From positions 1 to 48,785 of the forward strand of contig DAIDKV010000113.1 in the NCBI GenBank assembly GCA_027449865.1: a stretch of DNA of 48,785 bases. Reading direction: 5' to 3'. Under the pieces are notes generated by a model. That model was not told where the DNA came from. It made no database searches and saw only the letters and a list, made by a program, of their open reading frames with translations. This DNA comes from Planctomycetales bacterium (lineage in GTDB: Bacteria > Planctomycetota > Planctomycetia > Isosphaerales > Isosphaeraceae). Shown here one piece after another: positions 18,701 through 28,500 of the stretch; the first letter of the stretch is position 1; each line of letters starts with the position of its first letter. A program made the translations under genes and the position numbers.

Positions 18701-21700
18701 GCGCGGCTTATCGAGAGGCTGGGATTGAGCCGGGGCAGGTCGATTACATCGAGGCGCATGGCACCGGGACGCCACTTGGAGATCCGATTGAGCTCGCCTC
18801 GCTCGGCTCGGTTCTCGGCGAGGGCCGAGCGGCCGGCGGCCGATGCGCCCTCGGATCGGTCAAGACGAACATTGGTCACCTGGAGGCCGCGGCCGGAATC
18901 GCTGGGCTGATCAAGACCGCGCTGGCGCTCCACCATCAGACGATCCCCGCCAGCCTCCACTACACCCGGCCCAATCCGCATGTCGACTTCGATGCCCTTC
19001 CGCTTCAGGTCGTCGAGCGAACGCAGCCCTGGCCCTCGAAATCCGGCCCCGCTCGCGCCGGTGTCAGCGCGTTTGGCTTCGGCGGGACCAACGCTCACCT
19101 CGTTCTCGAAGAGGCCCCATCGCCTCCCTTCGAGCCGCCTTGGAAACCGAACTCGCCCGACTCCGCCGACCTGGCAATCCCGATCTCCGCGCGGACGCCC
19201 GAGGCGCTCGCCGATCTCGCCCGATCGCTCGGAGACTTCCTTCGCCAGGCCCATGAGGCGATCGACCTCCGCGACGTCGCCTTCACCGCGGGAGCCCGGC
19301 GGGCTCACCTGGAGCACCGGCTCGCGATCGTCGCGGCCGACCGGGACGAGGCCATCGGAGCGCTCTCCGCCTTTCTCCGCGGCGAGCCTCATCCCTCGGT
19401 GATGACGGGCCGCCGCCGCTTTGGGCCTGGCAATGGGCCCGTGCTGGTCTTCCCCGATCAAGTGGCCATTCCCCCAGCCGAGGCGCTTGCCTCGTTCCGT
19501 GACGACCCCGCCTTCCGCGCGACAATCGAGCGGGTCGAGGCGGTACTTCCCGATCCGGCGGCTCCCGATGCCCAGCGCTTCGCGATCCAGCTTGCGATGG
19601 CGGCTCTCTGGGAATCGTGGGGGATCGTCCCCGGCTTCTGGATGGGCGAGGGCCTCGGCGCACTGGCCGCATCGGTCGCCTCGCGACGGATCACGCTCGA
19701 CGAGGCGGCCCGAATCCTCGACGGGCAGGCGAAGCGTCCGGAGTCGATGGACATTGCCGACGAGCTGGCACGAGCCGCCGCTCAGGACCCCGAGGCCATC
19801 CTCGCGATCGGTACTCGCCCCGGTCTCGCCTCGGTGATCCGATCGGCTTGTGTCCAGGCAGGTGTGGCTCCGGTCGTGGTCGAGTCGCTACGAGTCGGCG
19901 ATCGTGGGCTCCAATCTCTCTCCTGGGCGGTCGCCGCGCTCCACGCAGGGGGGCTCGACCTGGAGTGGTCTCGCCTGCCGACGGCCGGGCGATTCGTTCG
20001 ATTGCCAAGCTATCCGTGGCAGCACCAGCGCTACTGGTTCGATCAGGAGACTCCGCTGCCTCGGTCCTCCGACATCGGAAGCACGGCTCCGCTCGATCTC
20101 GCCCCAGTCGAGCCCGCGACGACACACCCCTCCCTCCTCGACTACCTGCGGGAGAAGGTTGGCGGCCTGCTCGGACTCTCGCTGAACGAGGTGGACCTCG
20201 ACCGCTCGCTCATGGCAATGGGGATGGATTCCATCTTTGCGATGGAGTTGAAGCTCGATCTCGACGCCCACCTCGGCGCGAAGCTTCCGCTCTCCATTCT
20301 GATCGAGGGATCCTCCATTCGAGAGATCGCCGAACGAGCGGGTCAGTACCTCGCGGAGGAAACCGAGGAGCCAATGGGCGAGGTCCGCGAGGGAACGCCG
20401 CCAACGGCCGGGCCTCAACTCTCGCACGGCCAGCGAATGCTCTGGTCTGCCTTGAAGCTCTCACCAACGGGCGCGGCCTACCACATCGCCGGCGCCGGGC
20501 TGATCCAGACCGCGGTCGACATCGAGGGACTGCGGCGCGCCCTTCTGAGAGCGATCGACCGGCACGAGGCACTCCGCTGCATTTTCCCGGCCGACTCCGA
20601 AGGGCCATCGCTCCGCCTCCTCGACGCCGAAGACCTCGCCGCTCTGGAGACGAACTGGTTCCGCATTGAGGACGCCTCGGCGCTCGATCTCGACGCGATC
20701 CCAGCCCGGTTGACCGAGCTGGTCCACATTCCGATCGAGCTCGAGAGCGGCCCCCTGTTCCGCGTCCACCTACTGAATCGGGCGGACTCCAGGCGGATCG
20801 TCCTTCTGGTCTTCCACCATATCATCTCGGATTTCCTCTCGGCGGCGGTCTTCCTTGATGACCTGGCGCGGGCCTACATGGAGGAGATCGGCGGTCCCGC
20901 CAGTGACTGGCCTTCGCCGATCCCGTTTGGTGAGTTCGTTCGATGGCAAGAGTCGCAGTTCCAGGGCGAGACCGGCGATCGGCTCTGGTCGTACTGGCGC
21001 CGACAGCTTGAGGGCCCGCTCCCGGTCCTCGACCTGCCTACCGACTTTCCCCGCCCCGCTGTCCGGGGTGAACGAGCCCGGACCTTCCACGACGAGCTCG
21101 ACCCGGACCTGACCGCTGCCCTCATCGCGCTGGCCGAGGTGCACGGAGCGAGCCTCTACACCACCCTGCTCGCCGCCCTTCAGGCGTTTCTCGCGCGATG
21201 GTCGGGCCAGGATGAAGTGATCGTCGGTACGCCCGTCTCCGGACGGACGCGACCCGGTCTCGAGGGATCGTTCGGCTACTTCGTCAACATGCTCCCGATG
21301 CGGGCCGACCTCCGCGGCGGCCCGACGTTCGCCGAGTTTCTGGCGCGGGTCCGGCGCACGGTCGCCGAGGCGCTGGAACACCAGGATTTCCCCTTCGCCC
21401 TGATGTTCGAGCGACTCCGGATTCCCTCCGACCCCAGCCGAACGCCAATCTTTCAGGCGATGTACGCCCACCAGCGCTCGCACCGGCTCGACGAGCGCGG
21501 CCTGGCGCCTTTCGCGCTAGGGGTCGGCGGCGCCCGGCTCGACCTGCATGGCTTACCGGTTCAGTCGATCGCCCTCGATCGGGGGACGACACAGTTCGAG
21601 CTGAACCTCCTTAGCGTTCGCGATGGCGACCGCCTCCGCCTCGCGTGGGAGTATCGCTCGGACCTCTACGCGGAGCGGACGATCGAGTCGATGGCCGAGG

Positions 21701-21876
21701 GCTTCCGCGCCCTGCTCGCGGCGATCATCTTCGAGCCCGACCGGCCGATCGGTCTGCTCCCGATGCTGGACGAGGACGAGCGCCGGCTCGTCCTGGACGG
21801 ATGGGGCGAGGGCCGGATGCCCGATGATGACGGCGAGGATCTCGTCGCGCTCCTGGATCAGGTCTCCCCATGCTAA
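15760..21876 (+). CDS. Hybrid loading/PKS/NRPS protein: FAAL-ACP-KS-(eroded AT)-ACP-C
   Basis: 2038 residues. A fatty acyl-AMP ligase (about 1-575; VPAYPPRP, YTSGSTAAPRG, LFHDMGLIGGV) activates a free fatty acid and loads ACP1 (Ser642 in GIGSMQ). A ketosynthase follows (about 695-1110) with intact Cys865 (DTACSSS), His1000 (EAHGTGT) and His1040 (KTNIGHLE). The next about 300 residues align with the KS-AT linker and an acyltransferase. The usual GHSxGE reads WMGEGLG near 1294-1300, the GQG loop reads FPDQVA, and the domain is roughly 100 or more residues short, although the post-AT YPWQHQRYWF motif remains. ACP2 carries Ser1491 (GMDSI). A condensation domain ends the protein (HHIISDF, His1687 and Asp1691; Phe replaces the usual Gly). 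No KR or DH is present, so an extended chain would stay 3-oxo. The acidic C-terminus may dock the next protein. Confidence 0.92.
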   Translation: MDRPPDATIDGAETLVSLLRRSAAENPAAELFSFLPDGEPTGALAMTRGDLDRVVRELAARLQSRGLAGERALLVYPPGLDFLVAFFGCLYAGVVAVPAYPPRPNRPMTRLISIVEDARPAVVLTCDLLQNESVRWSGGIPELSGVEVLVSDESGPAGTGWKDPGASAETLAFLQYTSGSTAAPRGVMISHGNLMDNSRRIQAIFGSRAGERGVFWLPLFHDMGLIGGVIQTLYCGGSSTLMSPVSFLQRPLRWLEAISRTGATISGAPNFAYDLCVEKSTHEQRAALDLSQWKVAFNGAEPVRAETLERFAEAFEPAGFRAEAFLPCYGLAEATLLVSGHPSGQRPVILSLDAAALGRGLASDPGEDATIARLVSSGRPAEGHLVAIVDPAAGIERSEDQIGEIWVSGPSVAQGYWGRPEESGRTMGASLHGREGATFLRTGDLGFLRGGEVFVAGRIKDLIILHGRNIYPQDVEWAAERSHPALRAAGASAFAVEIHGEERLAVVAEIERRLPSGASAEIFGAIRRAVAEAVDVEVSAIRIIRPATLPRTSSGKVQRHLCREAFLAGSLETLAEWNLPAPGTKVATKGPVVEATEDRPAASGRSRREIAAWLADRVARSLGIRPDEIDPRAPLSGFGIGSMQAVRLASELEEWLGRKVAPTLVYDYPTILAIAGHLSGGILDARGAAAVQTLDPGKREREPIAIVGIGCRFPGARGPVAFWNLLCDGVEAIGEVPDARWTPDDLDGLDFPARSGFLQGIDLFDASFFEITRREATFLDPQQRMLLEVTWEALEDAGQPPDRLAGAPVGVFIGISTSDYAFIQMSRGGDPIGHRITGGSASIAANRISHFLDLRGPSLAIDTACSSSLVATLTACRSLWEGESEMALAGGANVLLQPQVFEGFARGGFLSPDGRCRAFDAGANGYVRGEGVGVVVLKPLSRALADGDRIYALIRGGAVNQDGRTIGLTAPSGPAQQSVLRAAYREAGIEPGQVDYIEAHGTGTPLGDPIELASLGSVLGEGRAAGGRCALGSVKTNIGHLEAAAGIAGLIKTALALHHQTIPASLHYTRPNPHVDFDALPLQVVERTQPWPSKSGPARAGVSAFGFGGTNAHLVLEEAPSPPFEPPWKPNSPDSADLAIPISARTPEALADLARSLGDFLRQAHEAIDLRDVAFTAGARRAHLEHRLAIVAADRDEAIGALSAFLRGEPHPSVMTGRRRFGPGNGPVLVFPDQVAIPPAEALASFRDDPAFRATIERVEAVLPDPAAPDAQRFAIQLAMAALWESWGIVPGFWMGEGLGALAASVASRRITLDEAARILDGQAKRPESMDIADELARAAAQDPEAILAIGTRPGLASVIRSACVQAGVAPVVVESLRVGDRGLQSLSWAVAALHAGGLDLEWSRLPTAGRFVRLPSYPWQHQRYWFDQETPLPRSSDIGSTAPLDLAPVEPATTHPSLLDYLREKVGGLLGLSLNEVDLDRSLMAMGMDSIFAMELKLDLDAHLGAKLPLSILIEGSSIREIAERAGQYLAEETEEPMGEVREGTPPTAGPQLSHGQRMLWSALKLSPTGAAYHIAGAGLIQTAVDIEGLRRALLRAIDRHEALRCIFPADSEGPSLRLLDAEDLAALETNWFRIEDASALDLDAIPARLTELVHIPIELESGPLFRVHLLNRADSRRIVLLVFHHIISDFLSAAVFLDDLARAYMEEIGGPASDWPSPIPFGEFVRWQESQFQGETGDRLWSYWRRQLEGPLPVLDLPTDFPRPAVRGERARTFHDELDPDLTAALIALAEVHGASLYTTLLAALQAFLARWSGQDEVIVGTPVSGRTRPGLEGSFGYFVNMLPMRADLRGGPTFAEFLARVRRTVAEALEHQDFPFALMFERLRIPSDPSRTPIFQAMYAHQRSHRLDERGLAPFALGVGGARLDLHGLPVQSIALDRGTTQFELNLLSVRDGDRLRLAWEYRSDLYAERTIESMAEGFRALLAAIIFEPDRPIGLLPMLDEDERRLVLDGWGEGRMPDDDGEDLVALLDQVSPC

Positions 21877-22219
21877 ACGGCCGATACGATGAATTCGACA
21901 ACCATGATGGGACGGACGCGAAAAGACACGCCCGAGAGGGCACCAGCGATGGACCTCCACACTCGGTGTACATTCGCGGCACGATCTCCTTCCGATCGAG
22001 CCATGGACGGCCCGGAGCCGGCCTGGGATTTGCTCGAGGTGGAGCCCCTGCGCGGGTGGACCGGTCCCATTCCGGCGAGGGCACGTTCGACAACCTGATC
22101 GGGCGGGAGCCTCGGTTGGTCGTCGATCCCAGACCCCTCGGGCCGGCTCGACGGCCCCATCGCAGTCATCCGCGAAATACCGGGACAGAAGCCAGGCCAT
22201 CGCGAGTGAGGACCGAAGG
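21877..22219. other. Gap between first and second megasynthase genes
   Basis: 343 bases without a recognisable gene, unusual in an otherwise tightly packed operon. Its first about 40 bases resemble the DNA after the second megasynthase gene (compare 21866-21908 with 25516-25558), the mark of an old duplication. GAGGA at 22208-22212 serves as ribosome site for the next gene. Confidence 0.6.
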
Positions 22220-25200
22220 ATGAGTCAGTTGAAGGAACCCCGCGCCGAACTGACGCTCGAACAGAAACGGGCCCTGGTCGCCAGACTCCTGAAGGAAAAG
22301 GCGGATCGATCGGCCTCCGTCCCGGTCCACCGTCGCATCGAGGAGCAGGTGGTTCGGACCCCGGACACACCGGCTGTCCGCGATGGCTCACGCGCCTTGA
22401 CTTATCGCCAGCTCAATGCCAGGGCCAATCAGATCGCCCGACGCCTCCGCGAACTCGGGGTCGGCCCCGAGGTCCTCGTCGGCATCGGAACCGGGCGGAC
22501 GGTCGACATGGTCGCCGCCGTCCTCGCCGTGTTGAAGGCTGGCGGAGCGTATGTCCCGCTCGATCCCTCCTATCCGGACGATCGGCTCGCCTTCATGCTC
22601 GCCGATTCCGGCGCCGCCATCCTGATTACCGAGGAAACGCTCCGCGATCGCTGGACGTTCGCCGAGTCCGGAATCCTGCTCCTCGACTCGGATGAAACCG
22701 GCGACGAGACCGATCTCGAGATCCAGCCCGATCCGGCGAATCTGGCTTATGTGATCTACACCTCGGGCTCGACGGGCCAGCCGAAGGGCGTTCAAATACC
22801 ACACGCGGCGTTGTCGAACCTGCTTGGCTCGATGCGGACGATTCTGGGGATTGCGTCTCACGACGCGGTGCTGGCCGTGACGACGCTCTCCTTCGACATT
22901 GCCGTGTTGGAGTTGCTGCTGCCGCTGGTTTCGGGTGGCCGAGTCGAGTTGCTGGACCGAGAGAGCGCCGCGGATGGGTCGCGGCTGATCGAGCGGCTGG
23001 ATCATCCGGAGATCACGTACTTTCAGGCGACGCCAGCGACGTGGCGGATGGTTCTGGAAGCGGGCTGGCGAGGCAAGCCTGGCCTGAAGATGCTCTGCGG
23101 AGGCGAGGCGATGCCGAGGGGGCTGGCCGATCGGCTTGTCGGCCAGGGGGCAGCCCTCTGGAATCTGTACGGACCGACGGAGACGACGATCTGGTCGAGC
23201 GTCTGGCGGGTCGAGCCAGGTGAAGGACCGATCTCCATCGGCAAGCCGATCAGCGATACGCAGATTTATGTGCTTGATCGTAGAATGCGGCCCGCGCCGC
23301 CCGGAGTGACGGGCGAGCTCTATATCGGGGGATTGGGCCTGGCCCGCGGGTACCGGGGCCGACCGGCGCTGACGGCGGAGCGGTTTGTGCCCGATCCCTT
23401 CGCCCGGCGTCCCGGCGCGCGGCTGTACCGGACAGGAGACCTCGCCCGATGGCGGCCGGATGGCACGCTCGAATGCCTTGGTCGGGTAGACCACCAGGTG
23501 AAGATTCGTGGCTTCCGCATCGAGCTGGGAGAGATTGAATCGGCCCTCTCGTCGCATCCCGCCATTCGAGAGGCCGCGGTTGTGACGCATCCGGATGCCT
23601 CGGGTGAGATGGGACTGGCCGCTTATCTGGTCCCGCGCGCTGGCGAGGCAACTCCAGCACACGCCGATCTTCGGGCCTGGCTCCATTCAAAGCTTCCTGA
23701 ATACATGATACCGTCGGTATTCTTGACGCTCGAATCGATGCCGATGACACCCAACGGCAAGATCGACCGCAACGCCCTCCCCGAACCGGCTCGCGCCCGG
23801 CAGTCCGAGGGTCCAGGGTTTGTCCCGCCGCGTGGGCCGATCGAGGAAGCGCTGGCCGAAACCTGGGCCGACCTCCTTGGAGCCCGGAGGATCGGGGCGC
23901 ACGACAGTTTCTTCGACATCGGCGGCCACTCGCTGATGGTCATGAAGATGCTCGCGAGAGTTCGAGCCCTCTTCGAGATCGAGGTCCCACTTAAGGACTT
24001 CATTGAGGGACCAACGCTGGCGAACCTTGCCCGGCTGGTCGAGCGAGCGCTGGTGAACGACGGAGGGTCGATCGCTCCCCCGATCGAGCGCGTCGATCGC
24101 TCTCAGCCGCTCCCCGCCTCCTTCGCCCAACATCGACTCTGGTTCCTGGATCAATGGCAGCCAGGGAGCCCGGCCTACAACATCCCGATCGCCGTTCGAC
24201 TCGACGGCCCGCTCGATGTTGATACCTTCCGTCGAGCCCTTCACGAGATCGTCCGGCGCCACGAGATCCTCCGCTCGAGCCTCACCGACGACGAGGGAGA
24301 ACCTCGTCTGGTCATCGCCGAGGCCATCGAACTGCCCATGCCCGTCGACGATCTCTCGATGCTTGCCGACGACCAACGCGAGAAGCGTATCATTCAGGCC
24401 ATTCGAGACGAGGCGACCCGCCCGTTCGACCTGGCGCATGGACCGCTCGTGCGAGCCCAGATGATTCGGCTGAGTGAGGAGCGGCACATCGTCCAGGTCA
24501 CGATGCACCACATTGTTTCCGATGGATGGTCGCTGCGCCTCTTGATCCGAGAGCTATCCGCGCTCTACGAGGCGTTCCGCGCCGGCGAGCCCTCGCCTCT
24601 GCCTGAATTACCGATCCAGTACGCCGACTTCGCGTCCTGGCAGCGGGCGTGGCTCCAGGGCGACGTGCTGGAACAGCAACTCGCTTACTGGAAAGAACAG
24701 CTAACCGGGATCGCGCCCATCGAACTGCCGACCGACCGGCCGCGTCCCGCGGCTCCCTCCAGGCGCGGCGACTTCCGAAGGACGGTCGTTGCGCGAACCG
24801 CTATCGATGCCGTTCGGGCCCTCGGCCGCGAGGAGGGCGCGACACTCTACATGACCCTCCTGGCTGCCTTCCAGACACTCCTGCACCGGTATTCCGGCGA
24901 TGAGGACATCGCCGTTGGCTCTCCGATCGCCGGCCGGAACCGGCCCGAGCTGGAGGGCCTTATCGGTTTCTTCGCCAACACGCTGGTCCTGCGCGGAAAC
25001 CTCAGCGGCGACCCCGGCTTCCGCGAATTGCTCCGCCGAACTCGACGAGCCGCGATCGACGCCTACGCCCATCAGGAGATCCCCTTCGAGCGGGTCGTCA
25101 CGGCGATGCACACGGATCGTGACTCGGGACGATCTCCGCTCTTTCAGGTCATGTTCGTCTACCAGAACGATCCGCTTCCGACCCCTGGCTCCTCGGACCT

Positions 25201-25525
25201 AACGATCACACCCCTGGAGACCCCGCTCGGTACGGCGAAGTTCGACCTGACCCTCTTCGCCGATGAGTCGCCCGAGGGGCTCGGTCTGGTGATGGAGTAC
25301 AGTACCGACCTGTTTGATCCGGCGACCATCGATCGGATGCTGGCCCACTTCCGCGCTCTGCTGGAAGCAATCGTCGCCGAGCCGGACCGGCCGATCGGTC
25401 TGCTCCCGATGCTCGCTGAAGACGAGCGCCAACTCGTCATGGGCGGATGGGCCGAGGGCGAGATGCCCGACGCCGATCACGGCGAGGATCTCGATGCGAT
25501 CCTGGACCAACTCTCCCCACGCTGA
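22220..25525 (+). CDS. NRPS module A-PCP-C, predicted glycine
   Basis: 1101 residues. The adenylation domain (about 35-520) has TSGSTGQPKG, LYGPTE, YRTGDLARW and NGKIDR. Aligning to GrsA by eye gives the code DILQLGLIWK, a pattern associated with glycine. The carrier domain has Ser571 (GGHSLM). The condensation domain (about 625-1060) has an intact HHIVSDG (His763, His764, Asp768). No epimerase is present. The protein begins at A and ends after C, so its A domain serves the C domain of the previous protein and its own C domain serves the next. The N-terminal region is rich in Lys/Arg and Leu (LEQKRALVARLLKEK) and the C-terminus is acidic, which suits docking. Part of the A domain has a near copy in the fourth megasynthase gene. 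Confidence 0.92.
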   Translation: MSQLKEPRAELTLEQKRALVARLLKEKADRSASVPVHRRIEEQVVRTPDTPAVRDGSRALTYRQLNARANQIARRLRELGVGPEVLVGIGTGRTVDMVAAVLAVLKAGGAYVPLDPSYPDDRLAFMLADSGAAILITEETLRDRWTFAESGILLLDSDETGDETDLEIQPDPANLAYVIYTSGSTGQPKGVQIPHAALSNLLGSMRTILGIASHDAVLAVTTLSFDIAVLELLLPLVSGGRVELLDRESAADGSRLIERLDHPEITYFQATPATWRMVLEAGWRGKPGLKMLCGGEAMPRGLADRLVGQGAALWNLYGPTETTIWSSVWRVEPGEGPISIGKPISDTQIYVLDRRMRPAPPGVTGELYIGGLGLARGYRGRPALTAERFVPDPFARRPGARLYRTGDLARWRPDGTLECLGRVDHQVKIRGFRIELGEIESALSSHPAIREAAVVTHPDASGEMGLAAYLVPRAGEATPAHADLRAWLHSKLPEYMIPSVFLTLESMPMTPNGKIDRNALPEPARARQSEGPGFVPPRGPIEEALAETWADLLGARRIGAHDSFFDIGGHSLMVMKMLARVRALFEIEVPLKDFIEGPTLANLARLVERALVNDGGSIAPPIERVDRSQPLPASFAQHRLWFLDQWQPGSPAYNIPIAVRLDGPLDVDTFRRALHEIVRRHEILRSSLTDDEGEPRLVIAEAIELPMPVDDLSMLADDQREKRIIQAIRDEATRPFDLAHGPLVRAQMIRLSEERHIVQVTMHHIVSDGWSLRLLIRELSALYEAFRAGEPSPLPELPIQYADFASWQRAWLQGDVLEQQLAYWKEQLTGIAPIELPTDRPRPAAPSRRGDFRRTVVARTAIDAVRALGREEGATLYMTLLAAFQTLLHRYSGDEDIAVGSPIAGRNRPELEGLIGFFANTLVLRGNLSGDPGFRELLRRTRRAAIDAYAHQEIPFERVVTAMHTDRDSGRSPLFQVMFVYQNDPLPTPGSSDLTITPLETPLGTAKFDLTLFADESPEGLGLVMEYSTDLFDPATIDRMLAHFRALLEAIVAEPDRPIGLLPMLAEDERQLVMGGWAEGEMPDADHGEDLDAILDQLSPR

Positions 25526-25537
25526 GCGGCCGATATC

Positions 25538-28500
25538 ATGAGATCGACAATTAAACTGGAGTCAATGAAAAAGAGCGGGGCCGACGAGTCCTCGACCACC
25601 GGTACGAGGCTTGTGGCTCGATTGCGTCCCGTTCACCGATGGATCGAGGCCCAGGCGGCACGTTCCCCCAGCGCCCTCGCCGTGACGGCCCCGGGGGATT
25701 CCCTCACCTTCGCCGAGCTCGACGCCCGGGCCAACCGCCTCGGGCGCCGACTCCGCGACCTGGGAGTCGGGCCGGAGGTCCTTGTCGGGATCTCTCTGCC
25801 GCGATCGACCGAGATGGTCGTTTCGTTGCTGGCCGTGTTGAAGGCAGGCGGGGCGTATGTGCCGATGGACCCCTCCTACCCGCCCGATCGGCTCGCTTAT
25901 CTCGTCGAGGACTCCCGCGTTCCCGTCTTGCTGACTCACTCCACCCTGATCGACCGCCTGCCGACAGGATCGGCCGAGCGTGTCGCGCTCGATCGCGATC
26001 GCCGATGGGTCGACGACGGCCCGGACGAGGCTCTCCATCACGATGATGACCTCGACCGCCTGGCCTATGTGATTTATACCTCGGGATCGACCGGACGTCC
26101 CAAGGGAGCGATGATCCACCATCGGGGCCTCGCGAATTACCTCGCCTGGGCGGCCCGCGCCTACACGATTCCGAAGGGCGAGGGCGCGCCGGTTCATTCC
26201 TCGATCGCCTTCGATTTGACCGTCACCTCGATGCTGGCCCCGCTCGTCGCCGGTCGTCGGGTCGACCTGCTCGACGAGGGCCTAGGAATCGAGCAACTGG
26301 GCGGGGCACTCCTGCGATCGAAGGGCTACAGCCTGGTCAAGATCACCCCGGCGCACCTTCGGGCCCTCGGTGACCAGTTCGACCCCGACGAGGTTGCCGG
26401 GCGCACTCGCGCCTTCATTATTGGCGGCGAGCAACTGACCGCCGAACACGTCGCCTTCTGGCGTGAAAACGCCCCCGAGACCGACCTGATCAATGAGTAT
26501 GGTCCGACCGAGACCGTCGTCGGCTGCTGTGTCTACAAGATCCCGCCCGGCGAGCCGATCGAGGGCGCGATCCCGATTGGCCGGCCAATCGCTGGAACCC
26601 GACTCTACGTCCTTGACAGACAGATGCAGCCGGTCCCGGTCGGAGCCCAGGGTGAGCTTTACATCGGCGGGATCGGCGTGGCCCGCGGCTACCTCAATCG
26701 CCCCGGTCTGACCGCTGAGCGCTTCGTTCCCGATCCACACTCGGGCGAGCCGGGCGCGCGGCTCTACCGGACGGGCGACCTCGCCCGGTGGCGGGCCGAT
26801 GGCCAGCTCGAATACCTCGGTCGGCTCGATCATCAGGTGAAGATCCGCGGTTACCGAGTCGAGTTGGGCGAGGTCGAGGCCTTCCTCTCCTCGCATCCGG
26901 CCGTCACCGGCGCCGTCGTGATCGCCCGCGAGTATGGAACTGACGATCGACGGCTCGTCGCCTACGTCACCGGCGCAGGCGCCCCCCGACCGTCAGAGCT
27001 ACGCGGATGGCTCCTGGAGCGGCTCCCCGACTACATGGTCCCCTCGGCGATCGTTGCTATGGAGGACCTGCCACTGACCCCCAACGGCAAGGTCGACCGT
27101 GAGGCCCTCCCTGACCCCGGCCGATTGACCAACCCGAACGGGATCATCCCTCCGCGAGGGCCGGTCGAAGAGGCGCTCGCCGAGGCCTGGGCCGATCTGA
27201 TCGGCGGCGGTCCGGTCGGCGTCTACGACAACTTCTTCGAGGTCGGCGGCCACTCCCTGATGGCCTTGCAACTCCTGGCGAGAGCCCGGCAGGTCTTCGA
27301 GGTTGAGGTCTCACCCCGCGACTTCATCGAGGCTCCAACACTCGCCAATCTCGCCCGACTGGTCGAGCGCGCTCTCGCCGAGGGGAGCACGCCGGCTCCT
27401 CCAATCCTGCACGTGGATCGCTCGGAACCTGTCCCCGCCTCCTTCGCCCAGCAACGCCTCTGGTTCCTCGACCGGTTGCAACCGGGCGCCTCCGCCTACA
27501 ACGTCCCGATCGCGGTCCGGCTCGACGGCCGGCTGGACGCCGAGGCCCTCCGCCGCGCCGTCGAGGAGGTCATCCGTCGGCACGAAATCCTTCGCACCAC
27601 CTTCTTTGACGACGGCGGCATCCCTCATCAGGTCATCGGCGAGCCCAGGGTTCTCGAACTTCCCCTGGATGACCTCTCGACGCTCACCGAGACGGACAAG
27701 GCGACCGCCCTGGCGATGGCGAGCGTGCTGGAGGAAGCCGCCCGTCCATTCGACCTGGCGCGTGGACCGCTCGTGCGAGCCCGGCTGATCCGGCTGAGTG
27801 AGGAGCGGCACATTGTCCAGGTCACGATGCACCACATTGTTTCCGATGGATGGTCGATGGGCGTCCTGATCCGAGAGGTTTCCACACTCTACGAGGCGTT
27901 CCGCGCCGGCGAGCCCTCACCGTTGCCGGAGCCCTCGATCCAGTACGCCGACTTCGCGGCCTGGCAGCGGGAATGGCTCCGGGGCGAAGTACTTGAAGAG
28001 CAACTCTCCTACTGGAAGCGACAGCTTGCCGGGATTACGCCGCTGGAGCTACCGACCGACCGCCCCCGTCCGGCCGTCCTTTCCGGCCGTGGCGACGAGC
28101 GGACAGTCACCCTCCCGCACAGCGTGATCGAGGCCCTCCGCCCGATCGCTCGCGAGGAGGGCGCGACGCTCTACATGGCCCTGCTCACCGCCTTCCAGGC
28201 GCTCCTGCACCGCTACTCCGGGCAGGAAGACATCGCCGTGGGCTCGCCGGTGGCAGGCCGGTCGCGATCCGAGACCGAGAACCTGATCGGTTTCTTTGTC
28301 AACACTCTGGTCCTGCGCGGCGATCTCGGCGGCGATCCTGGCTTCCGCGAAGCCCTCCGCCGGACCCGTCGTACCGCCATCGACGCCTATGCTCATCAGG
28401 ACCTCCCCTTCGAGCGGCTCGTCACGGCGCTTCATCCCGATCGAGAACTGGGACGGTCGCCGCTCTTCCAGGTCATGTTCGCCCTTCAGAATGCCCCGCT

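Noticed and set aside
17233-19461. Minus-strand frame of 742 codons inside the first megasynthase
   Set aside because: Antisense to the well-defined KS region; its length reflects high GC content and codon bias.
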